Positions 41,357-53,853 of a DNA stretch of 64,000 bases are shown here, one piece after another (position 1 is the stretch's first letter; each line of letters begins with the position of its first letter). The notes below the pieces were generated by a model. It saw nothing but the letters and a program-made list of their open reading frames with translations. It was not told the DNA's origin and ran no database searches. The stretch is from AC-32 sp963746155 (GTDB lineage Bacteria; Actinomycetota; Thermoleophilia; Gaiellales; Gaiellaceae), in assembly GCA_963746155.1 (NCBI GenBank), contig CAVVAB010000012.1, positions 186,001-250,000 on the forward strand, given 5' to 3'. The position numbers were made by a program, and so were the translations under genes.

Positions 41357-43096
41357 TTGAAGCGCCTGGTTCTCATCGCACTCGCCGCCTGTGCGGCGTT
41401 CGGGGTCGCGCCCCATCGGGCGGCGGCCTCGCAGACCTGCGGGATCCCGGACAAGGGCACGCTCTGGGTCGACTTCGCCGACGGCTCGGTCCCGTTCTGG
41501 CAGGTGTTCGCGCGGCCCGGGGTCATCGGCGCGGCGTCGAACTTCATCTACCCGCAGCTGCTCCGGAGCTACGGCGCGAAGACGGTCTACTGGGACATGC
41601 ACTTCATCCGCCGCGTGGGCACGCCGCTCGAGCCGTTCGACCCCGCGGTCGTCATCGACCGGGCGAACCGGATGTACGACGTCGCCTCCATGTCACTCGG
41701 CTGCGCGAAGCCGATGCTCGTCGAGAACGAGCTCAACGGGGCCAACCTGATTACCCCTTGGAGCGCGACGAACGCGCAGTACAGGCGCAACGTGCTGATC
41801 TACCTCCAGACCCTCGCCGCCCGGGGCGCGCGGCCAGTTCTGCTCGTGCCGAGCGCGCCCTACATGGGCGACGTTGCGGCCGACTGGTGGAAGCAGGTTG
41901 CCGCGTACGCAGACATCGTCAGCGAGTCCTACTTCGCCGCTCCCAGGCTTGCGAGGGAAGGCCCGCTCCAGGGCAGCCGGACTCTGCGGGCGCTGTTCCG
42001 GAAGCGGATCGCGCCGTACACGGCGCTCGGCATCCCGACGCGCCAGCTCGGGATCATGCTCGGTTTCCACACGTCGCCCGGCTCCGGCGGCCGCGAGCAC
42101 GCCAAGCTCGGCGCGTGGCTCGAGGTGACAAAGCTGCAGGCGCTCGCGGCGAAGCAGGTCGCCAAGGAGCTCGGGCTCCGGTCGGTCTGGTCGTGGGGGT
42201 GGGCGGTCTTCGGCAAGAACTCTCCGGAGGACGACCCCCAGAAGCCGCTCGCCGCCTGCGTCTACCTCTGGACCCGCAACCCCAAGCTCTGCAACGGGCC
42301 GAAGGTTGCCGGGCCGAAGTTCGACACGTCGCGCACCGAAGGCCAGCTCGTCTTCCCGCCCGGCGCCCGCTGCAAGGTGAACGGCAAGATCGTCGAGTCG
42401 AAGGTGATCCGCGGCCTGACGCCGGTCACGGGTGACGCCGACGTCGCCTACACGGCCGCCTACGCGCGGGTGATCGCGAGCTTCTACCAGAAGCTCACGG
42501 CGAGCCAGGTCGCGCAGGCCGAGAGAGCCGTCGTCGCCGCACGCTTCGGCAGCCGCGGCGCCTACCGGGCCGCGCTCGCTCGCGCGCACGCCACTCCCAC
42601 GGTTGCGCGCGGCGTGATCGCCGACGAGCTTCGTCGTGCCCTCATCGCGCGGCGCATGCCCGCGTCGCAGCCGACCGGGGCGGACGTGCGCGGCTACTAC
42701 GAGACCTATGCGGACACCGGAGTCCGCCTCGTCGAGACGAGGACGCGCGTCTCGTGGCTCGGAAACCGAACGCGCGGATTCGCCCTCGCGTCGAACGCCC
42801 CTTCTCAGCTCTTCCGGCTGCGCTCGAGCGGCTGGGTCACGATCCGGACGATGCTCGGGCCGGTCGAGGCGCGCGCTCTCCAGCCGGTCGTCCCGCTCGG
42901 CGGGATCCCGCTCGGGCTCGCGCGGCCCGCGGTCGTCGGCGCTCTCAAGGCGCTCGCCCGCGACCGGAGCTACGAGCGCTGGCTGCTCGCGCGCGAGCGC
43001 GGGTACAACGTGATCACGGTCTGCCGCCGCGACAGGCAGCCGACGCCGAGCGTCGTCCCGCTCACGGACTACCTGCCCTTCCTGGCCGCCAGCTGA
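41357..43096 (+). CDS. large secreted protein of unknown function
   Basis: 579 residues, TTG 41357 with GGGCGGGG upstream. Signal peptide (about 1-24). Residues 25-330 have the repeated strand/helix pattern and aromatic loops of a TIM-barrel hydrolase (TVYWDMHFI, MLVENELNG, ARPVLLVPSAPYMGD, RSVWSWGWAVFG), with VENELNG a candidate acidic-residue loop. Residues 370-460 are helical (YQKLTASQVAQAERAVV...VIADELRRALIARRM), resembling the N-terminal helices of SurA-type chaperones. The remainder is a mixed domain (TRGFALASNAPSQLFRLRSSG). No confident family. It lies alone between rpoC and a convergent GGDEF gene. Confidence 0.7.
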   Translation: MKRLVLIALAACAAFGVAPHRAAASQTCGIPDKGTLWVDFADGSVPFWQVFARPGVIGAASNFIYPQLLRSYGAKTVYWDMHFIRRVGTPLEPFDPAVVIDRANRMYDVASMSLGCAKPMLVENELNGANLITPWSATNAQYRRNVLIYLQTLAARGARPVLLVPSAPYMGDVAADWWKQVAAYADIVSESYFAAPRLAREGPLQGSRTLRALFRKRIAPYTALGIPTRQLGIMLGFHTSPGSGGREHAKLGAWLEVTKLQALAAKQVAKELGLRSVWSWGWAVFGKNSPEDDPQKPLAACVYLWTRNPKLCNGPKVAGPKFDTSRTEGQLVFPPGARCKVNGKIVESKVIRGLTPVTGDADVAYTAAYARVIASFYQKLTASQVAQAERAVVAARFGSRGAYRAALARAHATPTVARGVIADELRRALIARRMPASQPTGADVRGYYETYADTGVRLVETRTRVSWLGNRTRGFALASNAPSQLFRLRSSGWVTIRTMLGPVEARALQPVVPLGGIPLGLARPAVVGALKALARDRSYERWLLARERGYNVITVCRRDRQPTPSVVPLTDYLPFLAAS

Positions 43097-43100
43097 CGCC

Positions 43101-44273
43101 CTACGGGGCGCTGGTGAGCGCTCCGTACGTGACGACCTGGGCCTTGCCGTGCTCCTTGGCCCGGTAGAGCGCCTCGTCTGCGCGCTCGAAGAACGTCGTC
43201 GGCGCCTCGTCCTCGCGCAGCTCCGCGATCCCCGCGGAGACGGACAGCCGGCCCGCGTGGCCGACCGGGCGCGACGAGATCACGCCGAGCAGCCGGTGGT
43301 AGAGCTGGTCGGCGTCTGTTGTCGACGACTCGGGCAGGATGACCGCGAACTCGTCGCCGCCGACTCGGCAGGCGATGTCGGCGCTCCGCACGACGTCGCG
43401 CACGCGCTCTGCGGTCTCGGCGAGGACGGCGTCGCCGGCGAGGTGGCCGATCCGGTCGTTGATCGCCTTGAAGTCGTCCAGGTCGAAGACGATCAGCGCG
43501 AGACGGCGTCCATAGCGGCGGGCACGCGCGACCTCGCGCGCGAGCGTCTCGTAGAAGTAGCGGCGGTTGTGAAGGCCTGTGAGCGCGTCGAGGTCGGCCA
43601 GCTGGCGCGCCTCGCGGAAGCGGCGGGCGTTCTCGATCGCGGGCCCCGCGCGGTGTGCGAGCTCCTCGAGCTCGCGGATCGCCTCCTCCTCGAACCGGTG
43701 GTCGGGCGAGCGGCTATAGACGGCCAGGAATCCGATCGGCTCCGTCTCGCTCGGGACGGGTACGGCGAGGCCGGAGTGGATGAGCCCCGCGTCTCCTTCG
43801 AGCTCGGGTGAGTAGCGGTAGACGAGCGAGATCGCGCGTGCCTGCTTGCCGCCGGGCGGGCCGGAGATCGCCTGGCGCTGCGCCTCGTCGTCGGAGAGCC
43901 CGAGCGTCACGACGACCGGCTTCTCGTCCTCTCCCGCGACCGAGATCAGGGCGGCGTCGACTCCCGGAACCGCGCCGCTTGCCTCGAGGGTGCGAGCGAG
44001 CACCTCGTCGAGGTCGATCGAGCCCGCGATCTCGGCGAGGTGGCGGCTCCGACGGCCCTCCTCCTTGGCGTGCTCGAGCGACTCGGTGAGCTCGGCGATC
44101 ATCTCCTTCATCCGCGCGTTCATCTCGGCGGTGAGCTCGAGGAGGCGGGCCTCGTTCGCGCGTGCGGAGCGGCGAACGCGCACGAGCAGGACGATCGCTA
44201 CGAGGACGAGCACAAGCAGCGCCGCGCCGACCGCGACGAGGACGGTTGTAGTCGTCAGCGCCGCCTCATCCAT
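43101..44273 (-). CDS. membrane-anchored GAF-GGDEF diguanylate cyclase
   Basis: 390 residues: N-terminal TM helix (about 9-31), coiled coil (35-75), GAF-like sensor domain (about 78-215) and a GGDEF domain starting DLDALTGLHNRRYFYETL. The active-site motif is intact (VGGDEFAVILPE) and is preceded by RSAD, an RxxD I-site at the canonical 5-residue distance, so c-di-GMP synthesis with product inhibition is expected. c-di-GMP often controls pili, so a link to the pilus locus is possible but not shown. Divergent from rpsL. Confidence 0.9.
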   Translation of the reverse strand: MDEAALTTTTVLVAVGAALLVLVLVAIVLLVRVRRSARANEARLLELTAEMNARMKEMIAELTESLEHAKEEGRRSRHLAEIAGSIDLDEVLARTLEASGAVPGVDAALISVAGEDEKPVVVTLGLSDDEAQRQAISGPPGGKQARAISLVYRYSPELEGDAGLIHSGLAVPVPSETEPIGFLAVYSRSPDHRFEEEAIRELEELAHRAGPAIENARRFREARQLADLDALTGLHNRRYFYETLAREVARARRYGRRLALIVFDLDDFKAINDRIGHLAGDAVLAETAERVRDVVRSADIACRVGGDEFAVILPESSTTDADQLYHRLLGVISSRPVGHAGRLSVSAGIAELREDEAPTTFFERADEALYRAKEHGKAQVVTYGALTSAP

Positions 44274-44457
44274 CGTCTCCCTCGTCCCGACGTCCGCCCG
44301 AAACCCGGCATCCGCGGCGTGATACCGAGTGGTCTCACTCTAGTTCGGTTGGGGCGCGCAGGCTATGGCTTGAAGACACTAATTCGCAACGTGCCGGCAG
44401 GTGCGCCGGACGGTCTCCGAGAGCCGGGATTCCGCGCAGCCATGCGCGTTTCCGCGT

Positions 44458-44486
44458 TTGACGGTCGCGCAGGCGTTCGCTACCAT
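44458..44486 (+). promoter_or_regulatory. vegetative promoter of the str operon
   Basis: TTGACG (44458-44463), 17 bp, TACCAT (44481-44486), a near-ideal housekeeping promoter, 71 bases before rpsL. Confidence 0.65.
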
Positions 44487-44557
44487 CGTCATCTGGTTGG
44501 CAGGGGCCCAGCCCCCAGCCAGCCTTTGCTGTGTAAAAGCCCAGACGAATGGAGTAG

Positions 44558-44929
44558 ATGCCGACCGTCAATCAGCTGGTCCGGAAAGGCAGGGTCGCTT
44601 CCAAGGCCAAGGTCAAGACCCCTGCCCTTCGCGGCGCGCCGCAGAAGCGGGGCGTCTGCACGCGCGTGATGACGCAGACGCCGAAGAAGCCGAACTCGGC
44701 TCTCCGCAAGGTTGCCCGCGTACGGCTGACGAACGGCATGGAGGTCGGCGCCTACATTCCGGGCGAGGGGCACAACCTCCAGGAGCACTCGGTCGTCCTG
44801 ATCCGCGGCGGCCGCGTCAAGGACCTGCCGGGCTACCGCTACAAGGTGATTCGCGGCGGGCTCGACACCGCGGGCGTCGGCGACCGGCGCCAGGCGCGCT
44901 CCAAGTACGGCGCGAAGCGAGGCTCGTAA
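44558..44929 (+). CDS. rpsL: 30S ribosomal protein S12
   Basis: 123 residues, MPTVNQLVRKGR. The streptomycin loops are wild type: TPKKPNSALRK (Lys at the position-43 equivalent) and GRVKDLPG (Lys88 equivalent). Stop overlaps rpsG by one base. Confidence 0.97.
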   Translation: MPTVNQLVRKGRVASKAKVKTPALRGAPQKRGVCTRVMTQTPKKPNSALRKVARVRLTNGMEVGAYIPGEGHNLQEHSVVLIRGGRVKDLPGYRYKVIRGGLDTAGVGDRRQARSKYGAKRGS

Positions 44930-45395
44930 TGCCGCGGCGCGCAAGCATTCAGCCACGGCCGCTCGAGCCGGATTCAGTCCATGCGTCCCGTCTGGTCACG
45001 CAGGTGATCAACAAGGTGATGACGCGCGGCAAGAAGTCGACCGCGGAGGCGATCGTCTACAGCGCGCTGGACCGGATCGGCGAGCAGACGGGCAAGCCGC
45101 CGGTCGAGGTGCTCGAGCAGGCGATCAAGACCGTGACGCCCGTGCTGGAGGTTCGCCCCCGGCGCGTGGGCGGCGCGAACTACCAGGTGCCGGTCGAGGT
45201 GCCGCAGCGGCGTGCGCGGACACTCGCGGTGCGCTGGATCGTCCAGTTCGCCCGCGAGCGGCGCGAGAAGCACATGGACGAGAAGCTCGCCGGCGAGATC
45301 CTCGACGCCCTCAACCAGCAGGGCGGGGCCTTCAAGCGCAAGGACGACCTCTACCGCATGGCGCAGGCCAACAAGGCCTTTGCGCACTACAGGTG

Positions 45396-45399
<4 letters not shown>
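44929..45399 (+). CDS. rpsG: 30S ribosomal protein S7
   Basis: 156 residues, MPRRASIQPRPLEPDS, then LVTQVINKVMTRGKKSTAE and RVGGANYQVPVEV. 16S 3'-domain binder; normal length. Its stop overlaps the presumed fusA GTG. Confidence 0.96.
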
Positions 45400-47501
<2,102 letters not shown>

Positions 47502-47537
47502 CGCCTATGTCACTCCACAAGGGCAAGGAGAAGCAGA

Positions 47538-48728
<1,191 letters not shown>

Positions 48729-48755
48729 ACGGGACGAGAGAGAGGGCGCGCCGGA

Positions 48756-49064
48756 ATGGCTCAACAGAAGATCCGCATCCGCCTCAAGGGGTATGACCAC
48801 CAGACCCTGGACAAGGCGGCCGCGTCGATCGTCGAGAACGCGACCCGTTCCGGCGCGACCATCACGGGCCCAGTGCCCCTGCCCACCGAGAAGAACGTCT
48901 ACTGCGTGATCCGCAGCCCGTTCAAGGACAAGGACTCGCGCGAGCACTTCGAGGTGCGCACGCACAAGCGGCTGATCGACATCCACTCGCCGACGCCGAA
49001 GACGGTCGATTCGCTGATGCGGCTCGACCTCCCGGCCGGAGTCGACATCGAGATCAAGCTGTGA
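48756..49064 (+). CDS. rpsJ: 30S ribosomal protein S10
   Basis: 102 residues, QKIRIRLKGYDHQTLDKAA and TKRLIDIHSPTPKTVDSL-type C-terminus. First gene of the S10 cluster, 27 bp after tuf. GTGA overlap with rplC. Confidence 0.97.
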   Translation: MAQQKIRIRLKGYDHQTLDKAAASIVENATRSGATITGPVPLPTEKNVYCVIRSPFKDKDSREHFEVRTHKRLIDIHSPTPKTVDSLMRLDLPAGVDIEIKL

Positions 49065-49684
49065 AGGGCATCCTCGGCAAGAAGCTGGGCATGACCCAGC
49101 TCTTCGATCCCGAGACGGGCGAGGTGACGCCGGTGACCGTGATCGAGGCCGGCCCGTGCCCGGTCGTCCGCGTGAAGACCGTCGAGTCGGACGGCTACGA
49201 GGCCGTCCAGCTCGCGTTCGGTCCCGTGGCCGAGCGGAAGGTGACGAAGGCGCGGCTCGGCCAGCTCGGCAAGGCCGGCGCGCACTCGAAGCTCGTCGAG
49301 TTCCGCGGGCCGAGCGAGCTCGTCGAGGGCGAGGCCGTGACCGTCGAGGCCTTCGAGCCCGGCGAGAGCGTGAAGGTCTCCGGGATCGGGATCGGCAAGG
49401 GCTTCGCGGGCACGATCAAGCGCCACCGGTTCCACCGCGGCCCGAAGACGCACGGCTCGCACAACATCCGCCAGCCGGGCTCGATCGGCGCCTCGGCGAC
49501 GCCGGCGCGGGTCTTGAAGGGTCAGAAGATGCCCGGGCGGCTCGGCGGCAAGCGGGTCACGCAGGTGGGGCTGACGGTGCACGAGATCGACCCGGAGCGG
49601 AACCTGCTGCTGGTCAAGGGCGCGGTGCCCGGTCCCAAGAACGGGGTCGTCGAGGTGCGAGAGGACAAGAACCGTGGCGCCTAA
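49061..49684 (+). CDS. rplC: 50S ribosomal protein L3
   Basis: 207 residues, GTG start. MKGILGKKLGMTQLFD, GIGKGFAGTIKRHRFHRGPKTHGSHN and KMPGRLGGKRVT are the L3 signatures, the latter reaching the peptidyl transferase centre. Overlaps rplD by 11 bp. Confidence 0.97.
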   Translation: MKGILGKKLGMTQLFDPETGEVTPVTVIEAGPCPVVRVKTVESDGYEAVQLAFGPVAERKVTKARLGQLGKAGAHSKLVEFRGPSELVEGEAVTVEAFEPGESVKVSGIGIGKGFAGTIKRHRFHRGPKTHGSHNIRQPGSIGASATPARVLKGQKMPGRLGGKRVTQVGLTVHEIDPERNLLLVKGAVPGPKNGVVEVREDKNRGA

Positions 49685-50300
49685 GGCTCCCATGCTCGAC
49701 AAGGCCGGGAAGTCGGCCAAGAGCCTCACGCTCGAGGCCGACGTCTTCGGCGCGGACGTGAAGCCCCACCTCGTGCACGAGACAGTGCGCGCGGAGCAGA
49801 ACTCCGCCCGCTCGGCGACGCGCGGCGGCAAGAGCCGAGGGCTCGTCGCAGGCGGCCGCTCCAAGCCGTGGCGCCAGAAGGGCACGGGCCGGGCGCGCGC
49901 AGGCTCGATCCGCGCGCCGCACTGGACCGGAGGAGGCATGGCCTTCCCGCCCACGGGGCGCAACTTCGAGGTGAAGGTGAACCGCAAGGCTCGGAAAGCC
50001 GCGCTGCGCGGTGCGCTGTCGGCGCACGCGCAGGACGGAACGCTCGGCGTCGTCGACCCGGGCGGGTTCGAGGAGCCGTCGACGAAGGCGGCCGCGGCCT
50101 TCCTCGGCGCGTGGGCGAAGGAGTTGCCGCTCCTGATCGTCGCGCAGCCCGAGGACGAGGGCCTGATCAAGTCGTTCCGCAACCTCGACCGCGTCGTCGT
50201 GACGGCGCCGAGCGACCTCGAGGTGAGGCAGGTCGTCTGGGCGCGCTCGCTCTTGATCAGCGAGACCGCGCTCGAGACCGTGCAGGGGAGGGCCTCGTGA
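49674..50300 (+). CDS. rplD: 50S ribosomal protein L4
   Basis: 208 residues, GTG start in the tail of rplC. The exit-tunnel loop GGGKSRGLVAGGRSKPWRQKGTGRARAG-type sequence is present. Its C-terminal nucleotide-binding-like fold is complete. In E. coli L4 represses this operon; no leader hairpin was recognised here. Confidence 0.96.
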   Translation: MAPKAPMLDKAGKSAKSLTLEADVFGADVKPHLVHETVRAEQNSARSATRGGKSRGLVAGGRSKPWRQKGTGRARAGSIRAPHWTGGGMAFPPTGRNFEVKVNRKARKAALRGALSAHAQDGTLGVVDPGGFEEPSTKAAAAFLGAWAKELPLLIVAQPEDEGLIKSFRNLDRVVVTAPSDLEVRQVVWARSLLISETALETVQGRAS

Positions 50301-50593
50301 GCCTCCACCCGAACCAGGTGCTGCTCGCCCCGGTCGTGACCGAGAAGGGCTACGAGCTGATCGACCAGAGCCAGTACTCGTTTCGCGTCCATCCCGACGC
50401 GCACAAGACGCAGATCCGACAGGCCGTCGAGGAGCTCTTCGAGGTCCACGTCGAGCGCGTGAACATCGTCAAGGTGCAGCCGAAGCCGAAGCGCCGCGGC
50501 CTCGCGCGCGGCAAGAAGCCGGGCTGGAAGAAGGCGATCGTCCAGGTCCGCAAGGGAGAGTCGATCGAGATCTTTGAAGGAGCGCAAGCCTGA
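50297..50593 (+). CDS. rplW: 50S ribosomal protein L23
   Basis: 98 residues, GTG overlapping the rplD stop. NQVLLAPVVTEKGYELID and VHVERVNIVKVQPKPKR mark L23, the SRP/trigger factor docking site at the tunnel exit. Confidence 0.95.
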   Translation: MSLHPNQVLLAPVVTEKGYELIDQSQYSFRVHPDAHKTQIRQAVEELFEVHVERVNIVKVQPKPKRRGLARGKKPGWKKAIVQVRKGESIEIFEGAQA

Positions 50594-51435
50594 TGGCGCT
50601 GCGCAAGTACAAGCCGACCTCGCCGGGCCGGCGCTTCATGTCGGTGTCCGCCTTCGACGAGGTGACGAAGACCGAGCCCGAGAAGAGCCTGCTCGAGCCG
50701 CTCAAGAAGACCGGCGGACGCAACAAGTACGGCCGCATCACCACACGTCACCACGGCGGCGGGCACAAGCGCCGCTACCGCAAGATCGACTTCAAGCGCC
50801 TCAAGGACGGCGTCCCCGCGAAGGTGGCCGCGATCGAGTACGACCCGAACCGGTCCGCCCGGATCGCGCTGCTGCACTACGTCGACGGCGCGAAGGCCTA
50901 CATCCTCGCTCCCGCGCGGCTTCAGGTCGGCGCGATGGTCGAGTCGGGGCCGGAGGCGGACATCAAGCCCGGCAACGCGCTTCCGCTCGCGAACATCCCG
51001 ACCGGCACGCTCGTGCACAACGTGGAGCTCAAGCCGGGCAGGGGCGGCCAGCTCGCGCGCAGCGCCGGCTCGGGCATCCAGCTCGTCGCAAAGGACGAGG
51101 GGCAGGGCGTGCTGCGGCTCCCGTCCGGTGAGCTGCGCCGCGTCGCGCTCACGTGCCGCGCGACCATCGGCCAGGTCGGCAACGTCGACCACGAGAACAT
51201 CACTCAGGGCAAGGCCGGCCGCAGCCGCTGGCGCGGAAAGCGACCGACCGTGCGCGGCTCGGCGATGAACCCCGTCGACCACCCGCACGGCGGGGGCGAG
51301 GGCAAGTCGAAGGGCGGCCGCCACCCGGTCACCCCGTGGGGCGTGCCGACGCTGGGCAAGCGCACGCGCAAGAAGCACAAGGAGTCCGACAAGCTGATCG
51401 TCCGCGGCCGTCGCCGCGGAAAGGAGAAGCGCTAA
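50593..51435 (+). CDS. rplB: 50S ribosomal protein L2
   Basis: 280 residues. RKYKPTSPGRRFMSVS, GRITTRHHGGGHKRRYR and the C-terminal VRGSAMNPVDHPHGGGEGKS, with the conserved His of the peptidyl transferase region. TGATG overlap with rplW. Confidence 0.97.
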   Translation: MALRKYKPTSPGRRFMSVSAFDEVTKTEPEKSLLEPLKKTGGRNKYGRITTRHHGGGHKRRYRKIDFKRLKDGVPAKVAAIEYDPNRSARIALLHYVDGAKAYILAPARLQVGAMVESGPEADIKPGNALPLANIPTGTLVHNVELKPGRGGQLARSAGSGIQLVAKDEGQGVLRLPSGELRRVALTCRATIGQVGNVDHENITQGKAGRSRWRGKRPTVRGSAMNPVDHPHGGGEGKSKGGRHPVTPWGVPTLGKRTRKKHKESDKLIVRGRRRGKEKR

Positions 51436-51720
51436 GTGTCAAGGTCGAGCAAGAAGGGCCCGTTCGTCGAGGAGCGGCTGCTGAGCCGGATCCAGGCGAT
51501 GAACGAGTCGGGGAGCAAGCAGATGATCCGCACCTGGTCCCGGTCGTCCACCGTCTTCCCGGAGATGGTCGGCCACACGATCGCGGTGCACGACGGGCGC
51601 AAGCACGTCCCGGTCTTCGTGACAGAGCAGATGGTCGGGCACAAGCTCGGCGAGTTCGCTCCCACGCGGACCTTCCGCGCGCACTCCGGCGACCGCAAGA
51701 CGGAGGTGAAGCGCACCTGA
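51436..51720 (+). CDS. rpsS: 30S ribosomal protein S19
   Basis: 94 residues, GTG immediately after the rplB stop. SRSSKKGPFVEERLL, TWSRSSTVFPEMVGHTIAVHDG and HKLGEFAPTRTFRAH are diagnostic. Confidence 0.97.
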   Translation: MSRSSKKGPFVEERLLSRIQAMNESGSKQMIRTWSRSSTVFPEMVGHTIAVHDGRKHVPVFVTEQMVGHKLGEFAPTRTFRAHSGDRKTEVKRT

Positions 51721-52232
51721 TGGCGACCGCCGAGCGGCAGGAGGTGCGAGCCGTGGCCAAGTGGGTCCGGATGTCGCCGCGCAAGGCACGGCTGGTCGCC
51801 GAGCACATTCGCGGCCGGACCGTCCCCGAGGCGCGCACGGTGCTCGCGTTCACGCCGCGTGCGGCTGCCCGCGAGCTCGAGAAGGTGCTGCGCTCCGCCG
51901 TCGCGAACGCGGAGGCGAACCACAACCTCGTCGGCGACGACCTCGTGGTTTCGGCCGCGACCGTGGACGAAGGGCCGGTCCTGAAGCGCTGGCGCGCCCG
52001 CGCGCGCGGGCGCGCGGTCCGGATCCGCAAGCCCACCTGTCACATCACCCTCACGCTCGCGCAGCTCGAGGCGCCGGTTCGGGCCGAGCCGCCCGCGGCC
52101 GCCGAGCCGGTCGAGGAGGAGCTGCCCCAGGAAGAGCCCAAGGCGGAGGAGAAGCCGAAGCGCAAGCCGAGGGCGAAGAAGGCGGCCGCGAAGCCCAAGC
52201 CGAAGGCCAAGGCAGCAGGGAGGAAGAGCTAG
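51720..52232 (+). CDS. rplV: 50S ribosomal protein L22 with long C-terminal tail
   Basis: 170 residues, about 55 more than usual. Core AVAKWVRMSPRKARLVAEHIRG to KRWRARARGRAVRIRKPTCH (the tunnel hairpin), then an acidic Pro/Glu stretch and a Lys/Ala/Pro-rich end (KPKRKPRAKKAAAKPKPKAK). ATG overlaps the rpsS stop. Confidence 0.95.
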   Translation: MATAERQEVRAVAKWVRMSPRKARLVAEHIRGRTVPEARTVLAFTPRAAARELEKVLRSAVANAEANHNLVGDDLVVSAATVDEGPVLKRWRARARGRAVRIRKPTCHITLTLAQLEAPVRAEPPAAAEPVEEELPQEEPKAEEKPKRKPRAKKAAAKPKPKAKAAGRKS

Positions 52233-53225
52233 ATGGGTCAGAAGGTTCATCCCGGCGGGATGCGCGTCGGCGTCATCCACGACTGGAAGTCCAACTGGTA
52301 CACGGGGACGAAGGAGTTCGCCGCGTACCTGCTCGAGGACATCAAGATCCGCGAGCACATCCACGGCAAGCTCTCGCACGCGGGGCTGTCGGACATCCTG
52401 ATCCGCAAGGACGCACAGCGGATCACGATCGACATCTACACCGCGCGGCCCGGGATCGTGATCGGCAAGTCCGGCGTGGAGGTGGACGCGCTCCGCAAGG
52501 AGATCCACGGCATGACCAACAAGGCCGTGCACATCAACATCAACGAGATCAAGCGACCCGAGCTCGACGCGAAGCTCGTCGCCCAGTCGATCGCGGAGCA
52601 GCTCGAGAACCGCGTCAGCTTCCGGCGCGCGATGAAGCGCTCGCTCGCGTCGGCGATCCGCTCCGGCGCCCAGGGCGTCAAGGTCGTCTGCGGCGGGCGG
52701 CTCGGCGGCGGCGAGATGAGCCGCTCGGAGATGTACTCGGAGGGCCGGGTGCCGCTGCACACGATCCGCGCGGACATCGACTACGGCTTCGCCGAGGCGA
52801 AGACGACCTCCGGCCGGATCGGCGTCAAGGTCTGGATCAACAAGGGCGAGATCATGCCCGAGGGCTACGAGGGCGTCGGGCAGCGCGACTCGCGGCTCGG
52901 CGACCAGGACCAGGCTCGCCGTCGCGGCGGCGCGACCGAGGGGCTCGGCGCGTCGCGCGAGGGTGGCCGGGGCCGCGGGCCCGACCGCGAGGGCCTCGGG
53001 CCTGTCAAGCGGCGGCGCGGCCAGGGCGGCCCGCGGCGACCCGGCGGCGGCCGAGGCCGTGGCCGTGCCGAGGCTCCGCCCGCGGAGGCTCCAGCCGATG
53101 TCGAAGCGAAGCAGACGCCTGACGCGCCGGCCGAGACGGCTCCGCCTGCAGAGCAGCCTGCACCCGAGGCCGCGGCAGGGGAGACCACCGAGAAGCCCAA
53201 GACGACCAGGAAGAAGCGCTCGTAG
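52233..53225 (+). CDS. rpsC: 30S ribosomal protein S3 with long C-terminal tail
   Basis: 330 residues against a usual 210-280. KH domain PGIVIGKSGVEVDALRKEI and C-domain GGRLGGGEMSRSEMYSEGRVPLHTIRADIDYG are complete by about 215. The last ~110 residues are Gly/Arg-rich, then Pro/Ala/Glu-rich. Starts directly after the rplV stop. Confidence 0.95.
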   Translation: MGQKVHPGGMRVGVIHDWKSNWYTGTKEFAAYLLEDIKIREHIHGKLSHAGLSDILIRKDAQRITIDIYTARPGIVIGKSGVEVDALRKEIHGMTNKAVHININEIKRPELDAKLVAQSIAEQLENRVSFRRAMKRSLASAIRSGAQGVKVVCGGRLGGGEMSRSEMYSEGRVPLHTIRADIDYGFAEAKTTSGRIGVKVWINKGEIMPEGYEGVGQRDSRLGDQDQARRRGGATEGLGASREGGRGRGPDREGLGPVKRRRGQGGPRRPGGGRGRGRAEAPPAEAPADVEAKQTPDAPAETAPPAEQPAPEAAAGETTEKPKTTRKKRS

Positions 53226-53651
53226 ATGCTGCTCCCGAAGAAGACCAAGTACCGCAAGTACCAGCGCGGCCGCCGGCGAGGGCTCTCGAAGGGCCAGACC
53301 TTGGTCCAGTCGGGCGACTACGGCCTCAAGGCACTGGAGTCCGGCTGGATCACGAACCGCCAGATCGAGGCGGCCCGCATCGCGATGACCCGCAAGATCC
53401 GCCGAGGCGGCAAGGTCTGGGTGAACGTCTTCCCGGACAAGCCGGTCACGCAGAAGCCCGCCGAGACGCGCATGGGCTCCGGCAAGGGCGCGCCCGAGCA
53501 CTGGGTCTGCGTCGTCAAGCCCGGACGGGTCATGTTCGAGCTCGCGGGCGTCGACGAGCCGCTGGCCAAGGAGGCGCTCCGCCTCGCGGGGCGGAAGCTG
53601 CCGATCAAGACGAGGATCGTGAAGCGGGAGGCTGATCTCTTTGCGAGCTAG
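53226..53651 (+). CDS. rplP: 50S ribosomal protein L16
   Basis: 141 residues, MLLPKKTKYRKYQRGRRRG and PVTQKPAETRMGSGKGAPE with the conserved Arg near the A site. Overlaps rpmC by 11 bp. Confidence 0.97.
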   Translation: MLLPKKTKYRKYQRGRRRGLSKGQTLVQSGDYGLKALESGWITNRQIEAARIAMTRKIRRGGKVWVNVFPDKPVTQKPAETRMGSGKGAPEHWVCVVKPGRVMFELAGVDEPLAKEALRLAGRKLPIKTRIVKREADLFAS

Positions 53652-53853
53652 AGAGCTACGCGAGCTGACCGACGAGGAGCTGGAGCACAAGCTGTCCGAG
53701 ACGCGCCAGGAGCTCTTCAACCTGCGCTTCCAGGGCGCGACGGGGGCGCTCGAGAACACCGCGCGCCTGAAGCTCGCCAAGCGCGAGATCGCGCGCATCC
53801 TGACCATCCGCAACGACCGTGAAGGACGGCTGACGAGAGAGACACATGGCTGA
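53641..53853 (+). CDS. rpmC: 50S ribosomal protein L29
   Basis: 70 residues, TTG start inside rplP. RELTDEELEHKLSETRQELFNLRFQ and LKLAKREIARILTI, the two-helix hairpin. Overlaps rpsQ by 8 bp. Confidence 0.95.
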   Translation: MRARELRELTDEELEHKLSETRQELFNLRFQGATGALENTARLKLAKREIARILTIRNDREGRLTRETHG

